From the NCBI GenBank assembly GCA_914767715.1, contig OU612070.1:16511501-16571500 (forward strand): a DNA stretch of 60,000 bases, given 5' to 3'. Both the position numbers and the translations under genes were made by a program. Within the stretch, counting starts at the first letter, position 1. Each line of letters opens with the position of its first letter. This document shows, piece by piece, positions 26,624 to 40,881 of this stretch. Origin of the DNA: Membranipora membranacea. Its lineage: Eukaryota > Bryozoa > Gymnolaemata > Cheilostomatida > Membraniporidae. The notes beneath the pieces are model-generated. The model saw nothing but the letters and a program-made list of their open reading frames with translations. It searched no databases and was not told the origin of the DNA.

Positions 26624-28050
26624 GTAGTTAAAGAGCTCTAACTCCGGTGGTTCAGCGGCATTACATTATCATCTCTGATGATGAGGATAAGGGGACCAAA
26701 GGGACCTTGCGTGCACCAAACTTGCCAACAACTATAATTTTATAAGAACTCCAGAATTCTTGCGGTGACTATTGGGTAATTCCTTGCATAAAGCGGAAGC
26801 AGAAGAGCACAGAAGATAATGGGGCGATATGAGGCATGCCCAACAAAAATTGGAGCTATCATCCAAAAACGCCTTGCAAGATCGCTTAAGATAGGATATG
26901 ATTTCTAAGCTTACAGCCTTTATACAGACTCCCATCAGCTTGCAAGTTTATAATTGAAGAACAAGATGAAAGAGCAACATTTGTGAATCAATTTCTCAAG
27001 TCCTCATAATAGTAGAAATGAGAATGTGGGTTCAGCCATTTGAAACAACCCGCTGAATAACAACATGAATTTAGAGTACCCTTATTATTGGAAAAGTAGA
27101 ACATTTTATGGCTGCTGATTACCCAGTCTGCTGCATAGACTCACATCACAGAGGCAGCAGATAAAAGGATTATGAGCTCGACTATTAACACCTACTGGGC
27201 TGATCATACGTGTCGGGCCTTTGATCTCTAGTTAGTTATGATCATTTGCTGAGGTAGTATGGGTAATTTGTACCTCACAAATAGAGACATTGACATTCAG
27301 AAAAAGGTATAACAGCACTCTTTGATCTGTTCTCTGGCAAATGCTGCTGAACTCGCTGACGCAGCATGCTGACGTAGGGTAGAGCTCATGCAGACGTGTA
27401 GCGATGATCATTAATAGTGAAATGGTCGATGACTGGGAAAAAACTGCTGATGTCTGTAGTTTCCATTATGTTTTGAATTTGGTGATCACTGCCAACAAAG
27501 TCATTGTCTAATTTTTGGTAATTATGCAAGACCCGCAAAACAACACCCTAGATATTTTTGTTCCCAGCAAGATATTCTGCTAACAATTATATCAACACAT
27601 CGCAACTGCCTTGTGAGAATGGTGCCATCTGACAAACTGCCTGTCTATTAATTCGTTGAAATCTCTCTTTCCTCTCAACAAATTGTCAATGCTGTCTGTT
27701 TTGACATCAACAGTCACTTCTGGCTAGAGAAAAAAAACCTTAATGAAAACAATCGATTCTTAACTGAGAAACGTTTACTCCATGTTTTGTTGTTAATTCA
27801 GCATCATTCATTCAAAATAGCAGCACAACCTGAGTGATTTGCCTCCAACAATTGGTGTTGAAGTTTATCGGTAGAAGCAGCTGATAACTTCATCTCCGAA
27901 GTTGGAAGGCGCCAAGTTTTCTAGCCTCAGGCCCTAGCTGTCAGTTTAATCCGCACTCACAGCGTAATGATCGACCTTCTGAACCTGAATAATCTTATTT
28001 ACTTCTATAATCCGTATTTTTATGTTGGCATTATAATTTATTTTTGACAG
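26624..28050. other. Spacer between M3 start and S2
   Basis: This contains the presumed M3 promoter and, at 26693-26932, the right member of the direct repeat. No gene is seen. The rest matches 6940-8209 and 53400-54774. Confidence 0.5.
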
Positions 28051-29444
<1,394 letters not shown>

Positions 29445-30925
29445 GCTCCCAGTCTAAGCTAGTCAATTTTTGCCGTAATACCTCTCTTAACAAAAAAAGT
29501 TTTTTTTATAAACAGAGCCCATGTAAATTTCAGTTTGATGTAGCTCAAAGTTTCGCTCATCTTACACTTACATTTTTTGTGTCCACTATTGTCTGTGTTA
29601 TTAGGGATAGAAGACAGCTTATTGCCTTGAAGAAAGCACCAAAACATTGCTGAAACTTCATGTTTTTCTCACAATATTTACTGTGTTACTTCTGACTTCA
29701 TTTTTTAAGTCCTGTCTATAACACTCTTTTTGTACTTTTTTGATTATTTTCTGTTAAACTAGTTATTACAGTCTAGTTATAGTTTTACATCACTGTATTA
29801 TTACACTCACTTCTTGAAGGTGGGAGATATTTGTCAAAAAACTTATTTATTTTCAATCTCTGTAGTTTAGTATTTATTACTATATTTTGACCAGTTTCAA
29901 ACAAGAAACATTGACTGTCTGTCTCTGGAAATACCATAAAAATATGGTTTGCATGCTGTGGTAAATGAATAAAACATACACATATAATAGTTCAAATCTG
30001 TTTGAATATTTTGGTAAGCCTTGATATTGTTGCAATGTAATGTTCTGAATCCAAGCTGGTGTTCTGCCTTTCAAAGTGAACTTGAAACATTGTGGAGCTG
30101 TTACAGTATCAATAGTAATAAAATGACTGGATGTTTAGAGTAAGGTATTAAGAACATGCGACAAGAATTCAATGAGGCATATTTACAAACATATATAATA
30201 ATAAATTATCATCACTATTATAATGAGTAGCAATGAGTAGAGGTCTGACAGGGTGAGCTTTGAATCAATATATATCCCTTGATGCATGATGTTGCTACCA
30301 AATCTTCCGTTTACTAGCCACTATCATATACTACAGTTCTTTTTCAAGTTGTCTTTCCTTCATGCCCAGGGGCATCACTCTACAATCCCCAATTTATATC
30401 ACGCTTGCGTATTGATCAGAGGAAATCAGATGGGAGAAGTGAAACTTCAGGAGAGAGAAGGCGGATATATAATGAACAAGCAGAGTTGTGACTGCATATA
30501 AAGAAACTATTTCTCCGGACAGGCAAGTACCCAAGTATCTAACACCTTGGACTGTCTGTTGTATTTCATATTTATAGTATGAACTAGCCATAAAAGGATG
30601 GCAATGCAGCTTGTTTGCAGTTATTTAAGCTTGGGCTCACTGTTTATATACAACTGACCGACCATTGGACGTGATTGGTTGGTTGGGAAGGAGTTCATCC
30701 TAAAAGTCCTGGCATTGTATACACAATAAAGTTTAGCTGTGAAGTTCTTAGGCTTGTATGTCCCATAAGCACACTTATGGCAAGATTAGTGAGCCAAACG
30801 ATGTACTATGGTTGCTCACTATATTGTTATCTTCATTGTGGTAGTAGTATACAAAAAACTGGTAAAGCTTAGGACATTAGTGAGGTAAATATTGGTTTCT
30901 ATACACAGGGCTCTCACGTACCAGC
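29445..30925. other. Spacer between S2 and T3
   Basis: S2 3' UTR region and upstream sequence matching 9619-11090. The empty transposon site GGGAGAAG lies at 30432-30439. No gene is seen. Confidence 0.5.
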
Positions 30926-31063
30926 ATGGCTGCATGGGTGCAGCACCCACCAATGTGTACCACCACCAAAATAGAAAATTTTGTAGATGCACTCCCCTGT
31001 GTCCAGGATATCATCCACCCATTTAGGCAGGATAGGAAACAGGCTATGGATATGGATGGCTGA
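30926..31063 (+). CDS. Small ORF (45 aa) upstream of T3
   Basis: ATG to TGA encodes 45 aa, including MAAWVQHPPMCTTTK and ending RKQAMDMDG. It lies 120 bp upstream of the T3 start and is kept in length upstream of T4 and T5 with four residue changes, but is frameshifted upstream of T2. It could be an upstream ORF in the T leader, part of an upstream exon, or chance. Confidence 0.3.
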   Translation: MAAWVQHPPMCTTTKIENFVDALPCVQDIIHPFRQDRKQAMDMDG

Positions 31064-31183
31064 TACCATGGACATGGAAAAAATACAGGCTTGCAAGCCC
31101 CTGCGGCACATGTTTGCTTCCATAGCTGACAGCCAGTGGAGAAAAACATGATTTCCTTGATATATTTTTAGGTCCCGCAAAAG

Positions 31184-34100
31184 ATGGCAGCAGCAGAATC
31201 AAAAGAAGAAGGATTTCTAGAGTGTGGATTATGTTTTGAAAATGATCCACTCAAGCGATTACCCTGCAATCCTGGTCACATATATTGTGTAACTTGTCTG
31301 ACCAAAGACTCCGAAGTGACTCAGATTATCAAATGTCCGCTGTGCAGGTAACCTATTGTGTTAACATGGTTGTGCTCATTGCATAGCTGCACGCACCTAA
31401 TCAATAGCTGCCACTTATCAAAACTGATAATCATGAGTTTAGGACAAAAATTGGAGATGGTACAACCAAGGAATAAAAAGGCATAACAACTAAGTTTTAT
31501 CTAGTAAATGTGAATACGAAGCTTGGCCAAAAATTTAGAGGAATTATCACCTCTCCCCGCTTTCTCGTTGAATCAATTAATTGGGGCACTGGTCTAGTTC
31601 GGCACACAAGAGTTGCAGATCCTAGTTATCATATCTTTGACCTGCAAAAAAGTTAGAAGTAAAACTATTATCTCATTCTTGGGTTTATGTGCAGAAGACC
31701 AAAATTTTTAAAACTATGCTATTTCTGCACAGTAAGCAATGTTTGCCACATGCTGACTCTTGAAACGTCTTAGCGATGTGGGTAGGAGATGCTTTAAATT
31801 GATAGAGCACCAGCAGTCGTCAGCGCACAAGTCCTCTTGCTGTCACATCTCTTGCTGTCACATCTCTATGAAATGCTCTGAACATCGGGCGTTGTTGAAG
31901 CCACTGATGTTACGTAAGAGATGGCAACAGGGGATGTGGTGGAAGATAGATTTGTTCAAGCGACAACTCATTCAAATACCTGATGATACATGATGATGAT
32001 TAATAGCACAACTTCAACCAGTTATGTTCTTGAAAGTGACTAGCACAATTATGCTTCATTTTTAGAACTGTGTTCGATGAAGGTATAGATGACATCCCAT
32101 CAGCAGGTGCTCCACTAGATAAGTTTCTGTGCTGTGATGTTTGTATGAGAAAAAATGACAAGAGAAGACTGGCTCAGATTTACTGTGTGGTCTGCCAAAA
32201 AAAGTTTTGTACTCCTCATGAAAAGGTACAGATCATTTTCAAGATTTGAATGTATGCTAGACTGTCAAAGCAATCATACACTCATAAACAAGCATAAATG
32301 AAATACCTCTGCTGGTGGCCATTTGTTGTATTCATTGAACTTTGTTGACACCCTAAAAGTCATGCCTATGAATTCTCACCCCATAGTTTGGTAGGCGTAC
32401 GCTCATTAGCCCGGGTACAATGTAATAATCTTCTTAGTATCATGCATTCTTGCTTATTGGTTGTACATATTCTATAATAATTGTTGTGAAGCGTAAGCCG
32501 CACTACCATGATGCTGTTTTCAAATAGTTTATCTTCCTTCTATCAAAGAGTCATAACGATGCACTGGATGACCACATGCGTATCAGAATGGATGAGTATA
32601 AGAAAGATTGGAGAAAAGTGGAGACAAGATACTGTGAGAAACACTCAAAGAAACCCTACTCCATAACTTGTGTAAAATGCCCCAGATTATTTTGTGGGGA
32701 TTGTTTCGACCAATTGGAAACCTGCTCTGATGGTTAGTGGGTAGAATCATTTATCTCAGATACGGAACAAACTTCCTTCTTGTCTTGAAATAAACCCAAG
32801 TCATATAATCAAAAATATCGGAGCAGTGTAATTTTCTAAATTAATATTTGATAAACCGATATATATTGTAATAAATGACAGTAAACTTCTTACACCTCCC
32901 CATATTTGGTACTATTTGAAAGCTCTCAGTTTAAGTCTTTGTCTCTGAGCCTGGAATGAAGTACCCTCTCCATGTATATTTTGATAAATATCTTATATAG
33001 GTGACAGGCACGAGCTGAGGTCAATATCAAACGTGGTTGCAAAGCTAATCGAGATGGTTAATGAGAAGACGGTATGGATCTTTGATAAGGAGGAGCACCT
33101 GTTAGGAATGTCCAAACAGCTGACAGCTGTCATATCAGACTGGGATACAGAAACTCAAGAGTTGATTGACAAGCTACATAACGCCAGAGATAAACAAGTA
33201 TGTAGAATTCTATGACAAACATTTCCGGGTGCAGGAGGACAGCTCCTAGTTATACGTTGTTACTAGTCAGACCGATCATATAGCAGTTATTATGGATTTG
33301 ATTCTTAGGGAACATAGTAGCAATAGGATAGGAGCATAGGAGCATAATGCGATTCATATCCTTTCACATTTGCTTTTAGGTTGCAGGTCTTATGCAGCAA
33401 TATGTTGAGCTTGAGGAACATCTGATAGAACTCAGAAATCAATCCAGAATTGAGGTGACAAGTTTCCTGGATGATGAGATCGGAAGTCTCCTGGATAAGC
33501 TCAGCAGACAAGTAGCTAGGATCGATACCAGACTTTTCACCTATCATGAGGTAGCTACTAGGTAGAATATCTATTCGGATTGGCTATCATCTTGTTTCAT
33601 ATTGCCATCGTTACCCTGAAATATATCACTGAGACCTTCATCTGTAGCTGAAAAAGTATTCGAAAATCCAATTTGTTTTGGCATAGAAAATAATTTTTCA
33701 GTTTCATACTCCCATGATTATAGCTTTAATGGCTCGATTGGTCATGATTCAAAATGAGCTGAATTTGCAAGTTGCCTGTTTTAGTCTGTCCTTTAAGTCC
33801 TGGGCTGTGGAGTTGCACTATCCTATAATATAACCCCCTACAGGGGTTTGGTTGGGCCCCCTGGTGTGCTCCAACCTGCCTGCAAACAGAGAGTAACTTG
33901 GCGCAAACATTGCAGCCTCGCCATTAAGGCAACTTACCGATTAAGCTTCGTTCTCAGCCATTCTTACATTCTACCAGGTTGATGTGGCAGATGGATACAA
34001 AGAGACAGAGAAACTTGTAGAAGAACTGATGAATATGAAGATCCCTCAATATAAACCTTCATCAAATCCTGTCCAGCTCTCTGATAACGGTATCTCCTGA

Positions 34101-35733
34101 TTTATTTATCAAAAATCTCTATTCTTTTCTATTCTATATTATTGAAACACCGTAAATGTACTGCTTCGTATCACGATAACAGTTTCATAATTTGAAATTT
34201 AAACTTCTTTATCACTCAGTAACATCTTTCTTATCTCGTTCAATATTATCTTACTGTACTGTAAATGTAGAGCATTTTGTATGGGAAAGGTTTTCATCGG
34301 ATATTGTCCATCTTTCTTTACCTACCTCCCCTTGCTGCATGAATCACTGTTGTCAATTAATGTTATCAATCCATCGCTGCTAACTTTGCGGAATGAAGCT
34401 ATAAATGATGTGTCTGATTTCATTTTCAGATTGTTGCGATGTTAAGCTTGCTGTCGAGATAACACAATCATCTCGCCAGCAGATGGATCTGCCCCTCTTA
34501 GCCAATCACGATCCTCCGACTTCTATGAAAATACTCAGTACTGTCACACTCCCCTCCTTTGTCCACTCTGTTACTAAATACCAGAATTTAATTTATGCTG
34601 GTCTGGGAAATAGCAAACTCATGAGGGTCACTGAACCTGTTAATACCAGCTCACCGTCTGAGTTTGTGAATGTTGGGGGTTATGTATCCAGTGCACAAGT
34701 ATACAATAATGAGCTATATGTGTTATCACATACTACCAGTAAGGTTTATGTGTATGACTTAGATGGTAAACTAAAGAGGTCCTGGTCCCATAACAGTAAC
34801 AGTAGTAACTTTAATAAGCTCAGAGTAGTAAACGAGAAGGTGGTTGTCCCAGATGGAGCTATTCAATCTCTAACCGTTTATACTCTTCAAGGTCAGCTTA
34901 TAAAACAGATCAAATGTCCTGGTATGTCAACCTACTGGAAATCATTAGCTGTATGTGGAGATAACTCTGTTATCTTATCTGACTGGGGTACAAACAGTGT
35001 ACTCAGAGTGAACATAGACAGTGGAGAGGTGATGTGGACATCTAACCATGTAATCCAGCCACAAGGCGTCGTCTGCTACAAGGACCGATATGTACTCGTG
35101 TCAAACAATAACGCAGAAACTAAGATATGGATGCTGGATGTGGATACAGGTATATTCATAATATTTGCATGATTTATATACACTTTGTATATGGGTAAAT
35201 AACAGAGCTATTATTTATTGCGACCTCTTTTGTGCTCAATTAAATTTGTGAGAGAAACCAGTTCTATCTTGGCCTAACTGTTCCTATCCTTCATTCAACA
35301 TTCAGTCATTGATAATGCGAGTTGGGATTTCCTCAGCTATGGTAGTTTTGCGAAAAAAGATTATGATATTGTATCATCAAATTTTTAGTATGTAAATACA
35401 TGATCAATTTTAGTTTGTTGATCAAGTTGTAGATTTGTGTAACATGTATGACTAATATGGAATGCAAAATCATGGTCTACTCGCGGAATATACCACTGTC
35501 TAAATCCTGGCGTGTCTTGTGAACTTTTTTCAATGTTGTAATGAAACAGCCAAAAAGTCCTTTATGTTGATTTCTCATTGGATTTCCATTTTTCAGGTGA
35601 GAAAGTTGGTGAGCTCCGCGGCCAGACAGGGAGGAACTGTAGTCATTTTGACCTGGATATTGATGGTGACACTCTTATTATTGCTAAATGCGATCTAAAG
35701 TCAATACAGTGCTATGAGCTGATCACAGAATAG
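31184..35733 (+). CDS. T3: complete TRIM-type RING/B-box beta-propeller protein
   Basis: Eight exons encode 614 aa: 31184-31347, 32066-32225, 32549-32732, 33001-33197, 33380-33550, 33978-34089, 34430-35149 and 35597-35733. The first of the two ATGs found in T2 is changed to AAG, so this copy starts one codon later (MAAAESKEEG). All RING and B-box metal ligands are kept; B-box 2 reads FCGDCFDQ. The propeller differs from T2 mainly at loop sites, for example STYWKS against STHYKA, SDWGTNS against TDCGTNS, and GRNCSHF against GGRCHHF. Introns before exons 5 and 6 are shorter than in T2. In the latter the SINE head is deleted. The downstream block is heavily reduced. Confidence 0.87.
33835..33960 (+). 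repeat. Truncated SINE, family A, lacking its tRNA head
   Basis: Only the body remains (from TTTGGTTGGGCC). It joins directly to CCCCTACAGGGG, so about 300 bp including both pol III boxes are gone. It keeps AACAGAGAGTAACTTGGCGC, a segment like that of family B and missing from the other family A copies, which suggests an older body sequence. Confidence 0.65.
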
Positions 35734-36372
<639 letters not shown>

Positions 36373-37367
36373 GCTCCCAGTCTAAGCTAGTCAATTTTTA
36401 CCGTAATACCTCTCTTAACAACAAAAGTTTTTTTGATAAACAGAGCCCATGTAAATTTCAGTTTGATGTAGCTCAAAGTTTCGCTCATCTTACACTTATA
36501 TTTTTTGTGTCCACTATTGTCTGTGTTATTAGGGATAGCAGACAGCTTATTGCCTTGAAGAAAGCACCAAAACATTGCTGAAACATGTTTTTCTCACAAT
36601 ATTTACTGTGTTACTTCTGACTTCATTTTTTAAGTCCTGTCTATAACACTCTTTTTGTACTTTTTTGATTATTTTCTGTTAAACTAGTTATTACAGTCTA
36701 GTTATAGTTTTACATCACTGTATTATTACACTCACTTCTTGAAGATGGGAGATATTTGTCAAAAAACTTATTTATTTTGAATCTTTGTAGTTTAGTATTT
36801 ATTAGTATATTTTGACCAGTTTCAAACAAGAACCATTGACTGTCTGTCTCTGGAAATACCATACAAATATGGTTTGCATGCTGTGGTAAATGAATAAAAC
36901 ATACACATATAATAGTTCAAATATGTTTGAATATTTTGGTAAGCCTTGATATTGTTGCAATGTAATGTTCTGAATCCAAGCTGGTGTTCTGCCTTTCAAA
37001 GTGAACTTGAAACATATGTGGAGCTGTTACAGTATCAATAGTAATAAAATGACCGGATGTTTTGAGTAAGGTATTAAGAACATGCGACAAGAATTCAATG
37101 AGGCATATTTACAAACATATATAATAATGAATTATCATCACTATTATAATGAGTAGCAATGAGTAGAGGTCTGACAGGGTGAGCTGTGAATCAATATAAT
37201 ATATCCCTGGATGCATGATGTTGCTACCAATTCTTCCATTTACTAGCCACTATCATATACTACAGTTTTTTTCAAGTTGTCTTCCCTTCATGCCCAGGGG
37301 CATCACTCTACAATCCCCAATTTATATCACGCTTGTGCATTGATCAGAGGAAATCAGTTGAGAGAAG
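36373..37367. other. S3 downstream spacer
   Basis: This matches 9619-10606 and 56196-57181 and holds no gene. The last 150 bp are identical by eye to those before the hairpin element at 57182, pointing to a recent common origin. Confidence 0.55.
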
Positions 37368-37469
37368 CATAAGGCCGAGTGACTTTGATACTATTGATAT
37401 TTAAATGTTTTTATCGACACGCCAGGTTTTTCTTAGGCATGGAAATCCAACAAGCGCTTTAAAGTTATA

Positions 37470-37711
37470 CAGGGGGGTCTTAGAAACAGCCAAAATCACA
37501 ATTTGATCGCTCACTCCCTGAGTGAGTGATACCTGCTAGGCTCTCACTTTCAGATTGCTCACTCACTTGATGGAACTATATACATTCAGAGTGAACGATT
37601 TGAGAGCGATTTTGTCTAATTGAAAGACCAAGTGAGAGATAATTTTGGAGCGATGTGATAGTGATAACTTGCTTTAGTAAAGGATCGCTCTCTAATTGAA
37701 AGACCCCCCTG
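37470..37711. mobile_element. MITE with CAGGGGGGTCTT ends
   Basis: A 242-bp element has perfect 12-bp inverted ends (CAGGGGGGTCTT and AAGACCCCCCTG) and internal GCTCACTC/GAGTGAGTG palindromes. No clear target duplication is seen. It is nested inside the larger transposon region and appears nowhere else in the window. Confidence 0.6.
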
Positions 37712-37770
37712 ATTAGAAATCTAAATCATAGCTTGAATACATATATCACAGTATTTCTCTGATGTTACAG

Positions 37771-38339
37771 TTCATCGAACACTGGCTAACTCAATTGGAG
37801 GACAAAGTAAATGGTGTCGACATCACGGATGCAGATAGGTCAAAATGTCCGCTTTGCATTCAGACAAGAATCAGCTGGAGAATCACTTGTAAGTACACTT
37901 TACAATGTGATGCAAAATCTGTGATATTGATCAAGATTGTGGAATTCAAGATCTACATAGAATGCCATTTTGCACATACTTCTTCTCACCTAGTCGGCTG
38001 TATCCTTAGCACATACTATATTAGGCTAAATTCAAGTCTAGCTCAACATCTTTACTTTATTATAGACTCCCACCTCAAATAACCAAGATTAAGTGTGAGC
38101 TATCATTACGTCATTATAATATTCCTACAGGTCACTCCTTCTTAGCGCTCACTAAGGAGTTTTTGACTGAGAAATCGGTTTGTCAAGATAGCTTGGAGCA
38201 GTACTTTGGTCACCAAAGAGCCAAAACTGGCAGTAACAATGCTCCAACTATGAGCGAGTTTCTAAATACAGCCAGGATACTGACAGTGACACAAGAGGCT
38301 GAATGTACTATATCCAAAGGGAACTACACTAAACTTTAA
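37771..38339 (+). pseudogene. P-element/THAP9-type transposase, C-terminal fragment
   Basis: Two exons, 37771-37888 and 38131-38339, join in phase 1 across good GT/AG sites to about 109 aa ending in TAA. The second exon carries SLEQYFGHQRAKTGSNNAPT, close to the conserved EYFG-x-QR...G-x-NDNPT region of P-element and THAP9 transposases. The first carries FIEHWLTQLEDKV and RISWRITCHSF, which match the segment before it in that family. No THAP zinc finger or catalytic core is present, and the left end of the element is only 400 bp away, so the gene is truncated. The CPLC in exon 1 is not a RING. Confidence 0.65.
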
Positions 38340-40313
38340 AAAGACACTATGGTGATCTCTGAAGAGCCAATGGAAAATGGAAGTTGACAAAGGAAATGAG
38401 TCATGAGTTTTTGTTAACCATTGTTGGGCTGAGAATGTAAAGTATTACATAGCAATAGTATTTGAATAAAATTGCAGAAGTAAAATTACATAAAAGAGAC
38501 TTAGAAAAAATTAGATACAGATTTTCCTGAAACCACAAGATCAGTTTGATTCTTTTATTGTAAACTCTGTCTAAAAACTGACAGAAGGATTTTTTCTTCT
38601 TATTGCTGTCTATTTATTGTTTACATTTATTTATAAATGCCACACACCTCACTCTGGAAAACTTTTGCACTACCTTATGAAATAAATCAAAGGCTTCAGA
38701 ACTTGGTATGTTACAATCTACTGTGAGCCTTGTCAGAGTGCATAATAGAGTCCATGACAAGATCTCTTACGTTGCAATTACTGCTCACATTGGAAAGAGT
38801 GGCAGATGAAAGAGAATCAAGCGCAATGAATAATGTAGAAAGCTGGCTGATACATATGTAAGTGCACCACGACCTAGAGGCAAAGAATTTCCCCCTATTA
38901 GACTAGCGAGAGAGTTCCCCCTGAGGTAGAGTTGAGTTGAGGTACTGCTTGCTTGCTCAGGATATTTCTGTTGTGCAGCCTGCAAAAGAGACATCTTATA
39001 TTGGTTTGAGTAAGATTAAAGCCATTAATACACAAATTGGTTTTATCACAATAAGAACTTGTGGTTATGGAGACAAACTAAATTTTAACTTAAAGTAAGT
39101 TAAGTAAAGTTAAATGTTGCATAGCCGACCTCTGTGCTTCAATTCATAAATTAGCCCTTCAAAAGTATTGGGTTGATATTCCTAAGATCGTTTTGGGTTG
39201 TTGAATGAAAAACTTACGGCTTGCAGCGGGTATAGTCTTCAGCCTCAAAATGTTGAGCGCAATATGCCTTCTACTGAGCATTCCATTCACGTATGTGTTG
39301 ACTAGGTCTTGCCTCACGACAGCTTTTAACCAATTCAATCCCCTATAACATTCCAAAAATAGGTGTGAATAATCAGGGCCATTGTACATATTAACGTTGA
39401 GCAATGATTACACAGGCTGACTTGATGGATTGTAAATTTGTAGCATTTGCTCACTACATTTACAACCTATAACCTTCTGTAAGTTCATCAGAATCATCTC
39501 TAGTTGGTTTATTATTATTGTATAACTAGTAGGGTCAGTGCATTGCTGTAGTAACCTGAAATACATGGCCAAATATCATTCATTCCTATCTGTATCTATC
39601 AAACCCATTCTTATTGAAATACACAGACAAGGGGCAGGGCACTGTCTGTAGACAGTTCCCAGCCGGCACAACTGTATCTAAACTATGTTGAAAAGATGTT
39701 TACCTTAGAGGCTGAACTACGTCTGCCTAATGTGGCAATCTGTCACGCTATTATATGTTGGAATGGTGCATTTTAGTAGATATTGTTACGATATATAAAC
39801 TGCCTCTGCTACACATCTAACTAGAGGCTTGTATATATAGTAACCATGCGTTTTCTAGACAGCAAATTGATACACAATATTTCATACCTCAGTATATAAT
39901 TCATTTTAATTACGATTTATTAGATTTAATATCAATAAGCATTTAGGAGGGTGTTTTACTCATACTGATTCAGTCCACTGTGGATGTTGAGTAATAGGCC
40001 CATTAGAACTCCACTAGTATAGGGTAAGTCATTAAGTCATTTGCAGGGTAACTCTTGAAACTTATTTCGAATACAATCTGGTTCAACTTTATTCGCAAAT
40101 AACATTAAGTGGTGCTTAATACAGATAATTTAAACCCTGACTATTTATTAAACTATTTCAAAATACTGACATGTATTAATGTTTTAAAGTTATTGAATAA
40201 TTGTTTATTTAAATAATTATATTGCACTGTTGTGTTGTCACAAGGGCTTACCAAACGTTAGCAGCTTACCAGGGGAGATAAATGCAAGTAATGTATACAA
40301 AGTCAACAGCTAC
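38340..40313. other. Inner part of the transposon region, no gene assigned
   Basis: AATAAA signals follow the transposase stop (38466, 38681). Two minus-strand open frames (38785-38994 and 39159-39404) have splice-like edges (an acceptor cttttgcag and a donor gtaagt) but join out of frame. No gene is called. Confidence 0.4.
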
Positions 40314-40881
40314 GCAGTCATAAACGCATCGTTCCCATGCAGTTTAGAGACTAGATTTGATTTTTAGAAAATGGAATACAACAGTCCAAATAGAATTGCA
40401 CACAATTTGGAGCCACACAGAGTGTTAGCAAACAAATCGCAATTGCGAGTAATTTGCAAGAATACTGGCATCATATGGGAAAAAAATGCTTTGCAAAGCA
40501 TTTTTTTCCCATATGATGCCAGTATTCTTGCAAATTACTCTCTAGTAAAGTAGCTGTAGTTACTGCGCAGTTACCATATTGGAAAAAAACTGTGTTGCTT
40601 TGTATGTACCATTTATGCCTCTACGTGGTCATGAACGCATCATTCACATGCGGTCTAGAGACTAGATTTGATTTTAAGAAAATGGAATAAAACAGTGCAA
40701 AATAGAATTGTACACAATTTGGAGCCACACAGAGTGTAAGCAAACAAATGGCAAAGCATTTTATCACATATGATGCCAGTATTATTGCAAATTACTCTCT
40801 AGTAAAGTGGCTGTAGTTACTGCGCAGTTACCATATTGGAAAAAACTGTGTTGCTTTGTATGCACCATTTATGCATCTACA
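40314..40881. repeat. Tandem duplication of about 300 bp
   Basis: Copy A (40314-40625) and copy B (40626-40881) share the order GGTCATGAACGC-like, TTTGGAGCCACACAGAGTG, ATGATGCCAGTATT and GTTACTGCGCAGTTACC. Copy B is shorter because it has only one arm of the palindrome found in copy A. Confidence 0.7.
40447..40540. repeat. Perfect 94-bp palindrome without spacer
   Basis: The arms run 40447-40493 and 40494-40540 and are exact reverse complements over 47 bases, centred on GCTTTG|CAAAGC. The outer ends are GAGTAATTTGC and GCAAATTACTC. There is no loop. Confidence 0.95.

Noticed and set aside
37771-37888. RING or zinc-finger exon because of CPLC
   Set aside because: No further metal ligands are present, and the joined two-exon protein matches the C-terminal region of P-element/THAP9 transposases instead.
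38785-39404. Two-exon minus-strand gene in the transposon region
   Set aside because: Donor gtaagt and acceptor cttttgcag exist but the two frames join out of phase and hit a stop; no family recognised.
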